DNA from: UBA724 sp964008075
Lineage (GTDB): Bacteria > Bacteroidota > Bacteroidia > Flavobacteriales > Flavobacteriaceae
Length of the DNA: 5,090 nucleotides
Assembly (NCBI GenBank): GCA_964008075.1
Contig: CAXGAP010000061.1
Location: forward strand, 1-5,090
Direction: 5' to 3'
Under the pieces are notes generated by a model. The model saw nothing but the letters and a program-made list of their open reading frames with translations, made no database searches and had not been told where the DNA came from. Positions 1-5,066 of the stretch are shown one piece after another; positions within the stretch are counted from its first letter, which is position 1, and every line of letters begins with the position of its first letter. Made by a program: the position numbers and the translations under genes.

Positions 1-56
1 CTAAACAAAAAAGGACAAACAAAGAGTCCAACTAAAGAGAGTAAATGTGTTTTCAT
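1..56 (-). CDS. Partial 5' end of a divergent gene, putative secreted or membrane protein
   Basis: Reading the minus strand from the ATG at 56-54 gives 18 complete codons with no stop before the window edge: MKTHLLSLVGLFVCPFLF, and the next codon begins AG (Ser or Arg). This is a typical bacterial signal-peptide start: Met, one Lys, then a long run of Leu, Val, Phe and Gly. The Cys at residue 14 could suggest a lipobox, but the Pro-Phe after it does not fit the usual L-x-x-C-(S/G/N) context, so I do not call a lipoprotein. The gene would be divergent from the SPOR-protein gene, sharing the 57-265 control region. A GGAG lies 1 nt upstream of the ATG, too close to be a normal ribosome-binding site. 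The product cannot be named because the mature part lies outside the window. An 18-codon open frame alone is weak evidence; the signal-like composition is what supports the call. Confidence 0.5.
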   Translation of the reverse strand, partial: MKTHLLSLVGLFVCPFLF

Positions 57-161
57 GCTCCAATTTACAAATTATTCTTTATCAGACACTTAGGAGCTTA
101 AAATATTTCAGAATATTAAAAAAAGAGGGTAAAAATTTACAAATCCTTATTTTCAATAAAG

Positions 162-201
162 CAAGTTATTAATTTGATAATCAAGCTATTAATTTATAAA
201 T
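162..201. repeat. Imperfect tandem 20-bp direct repeat
   Basis: Positions 162-181 and 182-201 are two adjacent 20-bp units, identical at 16 of 20 positions; both contain CAAG(T/C)TATTAATTT. A period of 20 bp is close to two helical turns, so equivalent bases face the same side of the DNA. The array ends 52 bp before the TAnnTTTG box of the SPOR-protein gene. It could be a paired binding site for a regulator or simply a small AT-rich duplication. Confidence 0.5.
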
Positions 202-253
202 CCAAACAAGAAAATAGTAACTACTTTATAGCACAATATTTTAAAAAAAGCAA

Positions 254-261
254 TAAATTTG
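254..261 (+). promoter_or_regulatory. Bacteroidota -7 promoter box (TAnnTTTG) for the SPOR-protein gene
   Basis: TAAATTTG matches the TAnnTTTG consensus used by the primary sigma factor of Bacteroidota at every fixed position. It ends only 4 nt before the ATG at 266. In this promoter class transcription starts a few bases after the box, so the transcript would begin at or very near the start codon (leaderless). The expected -33 TTTG is missing: only TTTA at 225-228 lies upstream, slightly too far away. An AT-rich region can produce this box by chance. Confidence 0.45.
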
Positions 262-265
262 GTAT

Positions 266-1195
266 ATGCAATTATCCAAACACATTAGTTATTTACTTTA
301 TCGATATGATTGTGTAACAGTGCCTGGCTTTGGTGCGTTCTTGGGAACACATTCACCTGCTACCTTGGATACAGAAAGTGAAACGATTTATCCACCAACG
401 AAAACAATTTCTTTCAATTCACAGCTTCAATCCAATGACGGCTTGTTGGCCAATGCAATTGCAATCGAGCAGCAAACAAGCTACGAGCAAGCAGTTCGCC
501 TTGTTCATAAAGAGGTCGTTCGTTGGAAGTCGATGCTTCATGACGGAAAAACAATTGAGTTGGATCGAATTGGAAAATTACATTTCAACAATGAAGAAAA
601 TGTGGTTTTTGTGCCTTCTACAGACCACAATCATTTGGCAGAGTCATTTGGTTTACGCCCTGTTAAAGCCCAAAAAATTGACCGAGCTAAGATTTTGAAA
701 GGCATACCAAAAGTGATCGATTTTAATGATCAAAACAATCAAAAACAAGCTGAAAAGCAAGGTAAAAACAAAAACCCTTTGCTCCATGTTGCAGCAGCAG
801 CGGCAGCAGTTATTGGTTATTTTGGATACATGGCCTATGAGGATTACAATTTCAATCAGCAGCTAGCGCAAGAAACCCAACTGAGAGAAGAGGCTAAACA
901 AGAAGTTCTACAAGCTGTTTTTGATTTGGGGGAGCTGCCAAAACTATCCATCAACACAGTGCCTAAAGAGGCATACCATATTATTGGTGGAGCCTTTGCC
1001 GTTGAGTCAAATGCTGATCGGTTTTTAATAAAATTGCAACAAAAAGGATTTATCTCAGCTCAAAAATTGACACCCAATTCTTTTGGTCTTCACATGGTTT
1101 CTTTTGATAGCCGTGCAGATCGAAAAGAAGCAATTGAACTGCTACGCCAAGTGCAACGCACCGAGATTTCGGATGCTTGGATGTTAAAACGATAA
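266..1195 (+). CDS. HU-CCDC81 and SPOR domain inner-membrane protein
   Basis: This 309-residue protein has four parts. Residues 1 to about 57 match the first HU-like CCDC81 domain (start MQLSKHISYLLYRYDCVTVPGFGAF, here split: MQLSKHISYL, then VTVPGFGAF). Residues about 58-130 match the second HU-CCDC81 domain (SNDGLLANAIA, then the FGLRPV end). A single transmembrane helix lies near 171-191, rich in Ala, with Lys residues before it and acidic residues after it, which predicts an N-in, C-out topology. A short, probably helical charged linker follows (about 195-218), then a SPOR domain from about 236 to the C-terminus. SPOR domains bind glycan strands lacking stem peptides, often at the division septum. 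The HU-like domains are related to DNA-binding HU/IHF folds, so the protein may tether chromosome or cytoplasmic partners to the cell wall; that role is inference. The thioesterase gene follows after 3 nt, implying co-transcription. There is no Shine-Dalgarno sequence. The start is supported by the conserved MQLSKHI-type N-terminus. Confidence 0.88.
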   Translation: MQLSKHISYLLYRYDCVTVPGFGAFLGTHSPATLDTESETIYPPTKTISFNSQLQSNDGLLANAIAIEQQTSYEQAVRLVHKEVVRWKSMLHDGKTIELDRIGKLHFNNEENVVFVPSTDHNHLAESFGLRPVKAQKIDRAKILKGIPKVIDFNDQNNQKQAEKQGKNKNPLLHVAAAAAAVIGYFGYMAYEDYNFNQQLAQETQLREEAKQEVLQAVFDLGELPKLSINTVPKEAYHIIGGAFAVESNADRFLIKLQQKGFISAQKLTPNSFGLHMVSFDSRADRKEAIELLRQVQRTEISDAWMLKR

Positions 1196-1198
1196 CAG

Positions 1199-1714
1199 AT
1201 GAACCCCAAAAACCCCGCTGCATCCAAAACTGTTCTTACAGATTTGGTGCTTCCTAGCGACACCAACCCTTTGGGAAATCTTTTTGGAGGAGAGCTGTTG
1301 TCTCGAATGGATAGAGCAGCTTGTATTGCTGCAGAAAGACACGCAGGAAATGTTGTTGTAACAGCTTCAGTCAATCATGTTCATTTTAGTAAACCAGTTC
1401 CATTGGGAAGTGTTTTGACTTTAGAAGCTAAAGTGTCTCGCTCTTTTAGCACCTCAATGGAAGTATTTATCGATGTGTGGATCGAACCCAGAGGATCATC
1501 GGATTTGAGAGAAAAAGCCAATGAAGCGATTTATACGTTTGTGGCTGTTGATGATTCAGGCAAGCCAACAGCAGTACCACCTGTAGCACCTAAAACAGAA
1601 CTTGAAAAAGCACGTTATGACGCTGCGTTACGTCGCCGTCAACTCAGTTTGATTTTGGCAAAAAAACTATCTCCTGGCGAGGCGACAGAACTTAAAGCGC
1701 TTTTTGATCATTAA
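1199..1714 (+). CDS. Acyl-CoA thioesterase, hotdog fold (YciA/BACH type)
   Basis: This 171-residue protein is a single-domain hotdog thioesterase that hydrolyses acyl-CoA to free fatty acid and CoA in the cytoplasm. Visible signatures are NPLGNLFGGELLSRMD (residues 23-38), the adjoining helix ending in AERHA (45-49), VVTASVNHVHFSKPVPLG (53-70) and the central strand EVFIDVWIE (88-96). Asp38 in the GG-LL-MD motif and an Asn in the NPLGN segment correspond to the usual catalytic positions of this family. The length is normal for bacterial YciA-like enzymes, with a basic/helical C-terminal tail (about 135-171, including RRRQ). The gene starts 3 nt after the SPOR-protein stop with no Shine-Dalgarno sequence, so it is probably translated from the same mRNA. 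Chain-length preference cannot be told from sequence, and a specific gene symbol is not justified. Confidence 0.93.
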   Translation: MNPKNPAASKTVLTDLVLPSDTNPLGNLFGGELLSRMDRAACIAAERHAGNVVVTASVNHVHFSKPVPLGSVLTLEAKVSRSFSTSMEVFIDVWIEPRGSSDLREKANEAIYTFVAVDDSGKPTAVPPVAPKTELEKARYDAALRRRQLSLILAKKLSPGEATELKALFDH

Positions 1715-1767
1715 TTTTTTTCTTCCAACAAATAAAGCCCAATCTCGAGTGAGTCAGTTTCTGTAGA

Positions 1768-1777
1768 GGGGGGGGGG
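1768..1777. repeat. Homopolymer run of ten G
   Basis: Ten consecutive G residues sit 53 bp after the thioesterase stop and 120 bp before the yicC -7 box. The run is out of keeping with the surrounding AT-rich intergenic DNA. Runs of this length are prone to slipped-strand length change and to sequencing or assembly miscounts. It lies in no coding frame I can support. Confidence 0.95.
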
Positions 1778-1897
1778 TTATCAACAAAAGATATGATAGA
1801 CATGATTAGGTGTTGTCGCTCAACAGTTATGATGATATCACCCCTTACAGCCCATCTTGTTTGGATGGAGTATTTATCATAAAACATCTTGATTTCG

Positions 1898-1905
1898 TAC
1901 CTTTG
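1898..1905 (+). promoter_or_regulatory. Bacteroidota -7 promoter box (TAnnTTTG) for yicC-gmk-nadD
   Basis: TACCTTTG is an exact match to TAnnTTTG, ending 14 nt before the yicC ATG. Transcription would start around 1909-1912, leaving a leader of roughly 8-11 nt. A degenerate -33 element, TTTA at 1873-1876, lies 21 bp upstream of the box, within the usual spacing; a perfect TTTG at 1860-1863 is too far (34 bp). This is the best-supported promoter in the window. Confidence 0.6.
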
Positions 1906-1919
1906 CTCAAAGTGAGACT

Positions 1920-2780
1920 ATGATACGCTCAATGACTGGATTTGGCCGGTCCATATTCGAATCCGATGAGATTACCATGACGGTGGAGGTTCGATCTCTC
2001 AATAACAAAAATCTGGAGCTCAATCTTCGGCTTCCATACAGCTTTCGTTCCTTGGAGGATGAACTTCGAAGTATCATCAAACCACAACTACTACGAGGGA
2101 AAGTGGATATTAACCTCTCTGTGAAGCAGCAAGGATCAAAGGCTACTGCCGAGCTCAATAAAGATGTTATTTCTGCATACATTAATCAGCTGGGAGAAAT
2201 TGCTGATGCAACCCCTGCAGAACTACTCTCGATTTCCATTCGTTTGCCAGATGCCATTCAGTCGCCTGAAGCTTTACCAGATGAAGCACAGAAAAAAGAG
2301 GTGTTTTCATTGGTACGCCAAGCGGCAGATCAGTTGATCAGCCACCAAACAACTGAGGGACAAGCGATGGCCAAAGATCTCACCACCCAAATTGAATCGA
2401 TTGAAAAAGGACTTGATAAAGTCGATCGTAAAAAAGGTGAGCGAACCCAACAAATACGATCAAAATTGCTTGAACAACTCAAAGGTTTGGCAGTAGAGAT
2501 TGACCAAAACCGACTTGAACAGGAACTGATTTATTACCTTGAAAAACTAGATATCAATGAAGAGATTGTTCGTTTACGACAGCACCTGTTATATTTTAGT
2601 GATGTGATGAAAAGCGACACTTTTACGAAAGGAAAAAAACTTGGTTTTATCAGTCAAGAAATGGGTCGTGAAATCAACACAATAGGCTCCAAAGCAAACA
2701 ATGCCTACCTACAAAAAGAAATTGTTCAAATGAAAGATGCTCTTGAGCGAATCAAGGAACAGCTGTTCAATATCATTTAA
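1920..2780 (+). CDS. yicC: YicC family endoribonuclease
   Basis: At 286 residues the protein matches the usual YicC length. The N-terminal YicC domain opens with the family signature MIRSMTGFGR, followed by EVRSLNNKNLELNLRLP (23-39) and RGKVDINLSV (59-68). The C-terminal DUF1732-type region contains EGQAMAKDL (146-154), DINEEIVRLRQHL (211-223) and the QEMGREINTIGSKAN block (246-260). YicC proteins form oligomers and cleave RNA; in E. coli YicC promotes decay of the small RNA RyhB. Targets in Bacteroidota are not known to me. The canonical GKKLDF...QEMNRE block reads GKKLGF...QEMGRE here, which I regard as a clade variant. The gene is first in an operon with gmk and nadD and its stop codon abuts the gmk start. 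The MIRSMTGFG start fixes the initiation codon. Confidence 0.96.
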   Translation: MIRSMTGFGRSIFESDEITMTVEVRSLNNKNLELNLRLPYSFRSLEDELRSIIKPQLLRGKVDINLSVKQQGSKATAELNKDVISAYINQLGEIADATPAELLSISIRLPDAIQSPEALPDEAQKKEVFSLVRQAADQLISHQTTEGQAMAKDLTTQIESIEKGLDKVDRKKGERTQQIRSKLLEQLKGLAVEIDQNRLEQELIYYLEKLDINEEIVRLRQHLLYFSDVMKSDTFTKGKKLGFISQEMGREINTIGSKANNAYLQKEIVQMKDALERIKEQLFNII

Positions 2781-3353
2781 ATGACAAAAGGAAAATGTGT
2801 TGTTTTATCTGCCCCATCAGGAAGTGGAAAAACAACCTTGGCAAAAAGATTGCTTCAAAACACATCTCTCCAGTTGGCTTTTTCGATTTCGGCAACTTCT
2901 CGTGAACCAAGAGCAAACGAAAAAGATGGAGTGGATTATTTTTTTATTAATCCACAGTCTTTTCAAGAGCAGATTGATCAAGGATCTTTTTTGGAGCATG
3001 AAGAGGTTTATCCAGGAGTTCTTTATGGCACCTTACGAGCCGAAGTGGAACGACTATGGAGTGAAGGAAAACATGTCATTTTTGACATTGATGTTAAGGG
3101 GGGGTTGCAGATCAACAATCAATATCCAGATCAAACCATCACAATTTTTATAATGCCGCCAAGTTTGGAAGAACTCAAAGAGCGATTGACCAATCGCGAT
3201 ACAGAATCGACAGAGAGTTTGAAAATGCGTTTGAGCAAGGCAAAAAATGAAATGAAATCAGCTTCAAAATTCGACCACATTATTCACAACGATGACCTCA
3301 ATAAGGCTGAGCAAGAACTACTAACGTTGGTAACTCGATTTATTGACCGATGA
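2781..3353 (+). CDS. gmk: Guanylate kinase
   Basis: This 190-residue cytoplasmic enzyme transfers phosphate from ATP to GMP (or dGMP) to make GDP, an essential step in GTP and dGTP supply. The Walker A P-loop is APSGSGKTT (residues 11-19). The GMP-binding segment includes SATSREPR (37-44), the Asp-Gly and DYFF strand (49-55) and LEHEEVYPGVLYGT (71-84). The Walker-B-like DIDVKGG lies at 102-108, and lid arginines occur around 136-150. The length is slightly short compared with E. coli (about 207) but normal for Bacteroidota. Translation starts at the base immediately after the yicC stop (TAA then ATG) without a Shine-Dalgarno sequence, and the gene's own stop overlaps the nadD start, so coupled translation is likely. 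A G7 run (3098-3104) encodes part of DVKGG. Confidence 0.98.
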   Translation: MTKGKCVVLSAPSGSGKTTLAKRLLQNTSLQLAFSISATSREPRANEKDGVDYFFINPQSFQEQIDQGSFLEHEEVYPGVLYGTLRAEVERLWSEGKHVIFDIDVKGGLQINNQYPDQTITIFIMPPSLEELKERLTNRDTESTESLKMRLSKAKNEMKSASKFDHIIHNDDLNKAEQELLTLVTRFIDR

Positions 3354-3913
3354 AAAAAACAGCCTTATTTTTTGGCAGCTTCAACCCCGTCCACTTTGGG
3401 CACCTAAATGTAGCCAAAGCAGCGATCGAAACAGGAATAGCGCGGGAAGTTGATTTTATTGTCAGCCCCAAAAACCCTTTTAAACGAGATGTTGATTTAC
3501 TCCCAGAGAAGCAACGTTTGGGCTTGGTTTTGTCTGTTCTTTCCAATGAAGATAAGATGAGTTGCAATGACATCGAGTTCCACTTACCACGACCAAATTA
3601 TACGATTCATACGCTGCACCATTTAGGTATAAACCCTTTGGCAAACACACATACGCTATTGATGGGAGCCGACATTTATCATCAAATGAAAAACTGGCAA
3701 GGAGCAACTGAAATGTTATCTCATCATTTGACGATTTATCCAAGAGAGGGCTGGCAATTACCTCCTGCCAGCGCCAACATTGTTTTGTTGGATAGCCCAA
3801 TGATTTCGATTTCTGCAACAATGATTAGACAAAAAGTCGAGCGCCAAGACGAGATCAATCACCTGGTACCAAAAGAAGTCGCTGCATTTTTTTATCAAAA
3901 CGCTGATAATTAG
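3350..3913 (+). CDS. nadD: Nicotinate-nucleotide adenylyltransferase
   Basis: This 187-residue enzyme joins nicotinate mononucleotide and ATP to give deamido-NAD and pyrophosphate, the committed adenylylation step of NAD synthesis in the cytoplasm. The nucleotidyltransferase signature GSFNPVHFGHL is at residues 9-19, with the catalytic HxGH-type motif HFGH at 15-18. Further markers are SPKNPFK (39-45), PRPNYTIHTL (80-89), LLMGAD (103-108) and the C-terminal ISISATMIR motif (152-160), equivalent to the family ISxTxxR. The length is normal. The ATG overlaps the gmk stop by 4 nt (ATGA), which supports translational coupling. The gene ends 16 nt before the convergent AlbA_2-like gene, with no recognisable terminator between them. 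Confidence 0.96.
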   Translation: MKKTALFFGSFNPVHFGHLNVAKAAIETGIAREVDFIVSPKNPFKRDVDLLPEKQRLGLVLSVLSNEDKMSCNDIEFHLPRPNYTIHTLHHLGINPLANTHTLLMGADIYHQMKNWQGATEMLSHHLTIYPREGWQLPPASANIVLLDSPMISISATMIRQKVERQDEINHLVPKEVAAFFYQNADN

Positions 3914-3929
3914 TTTACTTCCACTGCGC

Positions 3930-5066
3930 TTAATGATATTTGATTTTTCGTAGAATTCGCATAGAGTCCTTATGACTTTGATAAGCAATACTGCTGTAGT
4001 CTCGAAGAGGATTTTGAATCGCAAACAGCAGCGATTTTGCTTCTTCAAAACCATTGAGATAGCAAAGCATTAGGGTTGGCGATAGGGTTTCAACTTCTTT
4101 GTTTTGAGCTGTTGTCAGGCTCTTTTTTGCAATAAGTCTTTCTGAAATCGTTTTTTGGCTATTCATAATATGGTGTAGGAGTTTTTTCTCAAAAACAGGT
4201 GGTTCGAACAAAAAATCAGTGCTCATATGATAGCTCCCATTGTCATCAAAATGCAACTCAATTTGCTCCAAAGGATAATACTTGTCGACATTATTCAACC
4301 CCAGTTTGACATACTCAATCAAACGAAAATGATTTATGTCAAATTGGATTTCAATTTCGTCATAAGTCGAATAAAACAGTTTTACATGTTCATTGACCAA
4401 TTCAATATCCACACGAGAATAGTAGCATTTGTCTTTCACTTTTTTTTCTATGCCAGCCCAACACACGATAAATGATTCTTTAAAAACTTTGTATTGTGGG
4501 TTGAGGCTTTTGTGATGTCGTTGCACAAAATCGACCACGCCATCAAGGGTGAGTTCGATATTGTTTTGTGCATGTTTTTCGATTTCAGTCACAACCCTAG
4601 AATTAATGTCTTTAATATCGACATCAAATGCTCTTGGATTAGAGGTGCTTCCCTCTCTAAAAAATACAGACCCACCATAGTATTTCCAGATGTTTTTTCG
4701 AAGGGTGGTTAATGATTCTGTAGGCTTGATGGTTACCAACCCAACGACCTTACCTTCGGGTAAGTGTGGAAAGTGGATATTTTCATAAAGAACCAATGGA
4801 GGGTTGTCGAGATAGGCATTAACAAGGTTTTGGAGTTTGGCATCATCAAAAAAATCGACCCCTACGATTTCATTTTCATGATCCATGATTCCTATAACGA
4901 TATAAGAGTTGTTTTTGGGGTTAGAGTTGGACAGAGCACAGATGTGTTTCAGAAATTTTGCTTTCCCCTCTTTGTTAATAAGATTGAGTTGAAGCTTTTT
5001 ATCATAAAAGCTATTCTCATCGTTGTGCGCTAATAAGTTTTTGACCAAAAGTCGTTTATTAATCAT
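3930..5066 (-). CDS. Divergent Schlafen/AlbA_2-like protein with unrecognised C-terminal domain
   Basis: This 378-residue protein has an N-terminal half (about 14-150) resembling the Schlafen AlbA_2 domain, often annotated as ATP-binding or RNA-binding. Residues 36-75 give the core pattern: AKFLKHICALSNSNP, then NNSYIVIGI, then NEIVGVDFFDD. The later VVGLVTIKP strand (107-115) and GGSVFFREGSTSNPRAF (131-147) also fit that fold. The usual N-terminal E-F-K-type signature is not evident; NSFYDKKLQLNL (18-29) occupies that place. The C-terminal half (about 160-378) has no motif I recognise; it appears mixed alpha/beta and becomes strongly helical and basic at the end. There is no signal peptide or membrane segment, so it is presumably cytoplasmic. 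I recall similar proteins being widespread in Flavobacteriia, suggesting a conserved housekeeping role rather than defence. The MINKRLLVKNLL start is the first good Met; the frame stays open upstream to the window edge, so a longer N-terminus is not excluded. Confidence 0.72.
   Translation of the reverse strand: MINKRLLVKNLLAHNDENSFYDKKLQLNLINKEGKAKFLKHICALSNSNPKNNSYIVIGIMDHENEIVGVDFFDDAKLQNLVNAYLDNPPLVLYENIHFPHLPEGKVVGLVTIKPTESLTTLRKNIWKYYGGSVFFREGSTSNPRAFDVDIKDINSRVVTEIEKHAQNNIELTLDGVVDFVQRHHKSLNPQYKVFKESFIVCWAGIEKKVKDKCYYSRVDIELVNEHVKLFYSTYDEIEIQFDINHFRLIEYVKLGLNNVDKYYPLEQIELHFDDNGSYHMSTDFLFEPPVFEKKLLHHIMNSQKTISERLIAKKSLTTAQNKEVETLSPTLMLCYLNGFEEAKSLLFAIQNPLRDYSSIAYQSHKDSMRILRKIKYH

Larger units (their letters stand above)
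57..265. promoter_or_regulatory. AT-rich divergent intergenic control region
   Basis: This 209-bp stretch separates the presumed divergent secreted-protein gene from the SPOR-protein gene. It is very AT-rich and contains no convincing ORF. It holds an imperfect tandem 20-bp repeat (162-201), three copies of AATTTAYAAAT (62-72, 134-144, 191-201), a gapped palindrome GTAAA-AA-TTTAC (129-140), and a -7-like box just before the plus-strand start. On the minus strand, TAAATTGG (67 down to 60) matches TAnnTTTG at all but one fixed position and lies 3 nt before the minus-strand ATG, so it could serve the divergent gene. No clear -33 TTTG is present at the usual distance for either side. Confidence 0.5.
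1715..1919. other. Intergenic region between thioesterase gene and yicC
   Basis: This 205-bp stretch contains no credible ORF. It begins with a T-rich stretch right after the stop codon but shows no strong GC-rich hairpin, so termination of the upstream unit is not explained by a classic terminator. Other contents are a G10 run (1768-1777), a small inverted repeat TGTTG-tcgct-CAACA (1811-1825), the palindrome TGATATCA (1833-1840), a second small inverted repeat CCATC-ttgtttg-GATGG (1852-1868), and the yicC promoter box. CATCTTG occurs twice (1853-1859 and 1885-1891), 32 bp apart. Confidence 0.6.

Noticed and set aside
1090..1374. 94-codon minus-strand open frame across the SPOR-gene end and thioesterase start
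   Set aside because: It overlaps two well-supported plus-strand genes, and its predicted protein has no recognisable domain; it is a shadow frame.
1694..1720. Palindrome AAAGCGCTTT plus following T-run as a terminator of the thioesterase gene
   Set aside because: The palindrome has no loop, is inside the coding sequence, and is separated from the T7 run by other bases, so it does not form a normal intrinsic terminator.
1729..1736. Minus-strand TTTATTTG as a promoter box near the G10 tract
   Set aside because: It has one mismatch to the consensus, and no minus-strand gene lies downstream of it; it would only read antisense to the thioesterase gene.
1907..2182. 91-codon minus-strand open frame opposite the yicC start
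   Set aside because: It is antisense to the conserved YicC N-terminus and is Ser/Arg-rich, as reverse frames often are.
3892..3909. Inverted repeat TTATCA-aaacgc-TGATAA as a terminator for nadD
   Set aside because: The stem is only 6 bp and AT-rich, lies inside the nadD coding end, and is not followed by a clean T-run.
4227..5033. Three plus-strand open frames (4227-4475, 4494-4712, 4764-5033) opposite the AlbA_2-like gene
   Set aside because: All lie antisense to one continuous 378-codon frame with recognisable domain patterns and give no family-like sequence.
3930..5066. AlbA_2-like gene as part of an antiphage defence island
   Set aside because: The neighbours are housekeeping genes, there is no nuclease, toxin or mobile-element partner, and its base composition appears similar to adjacent genes.
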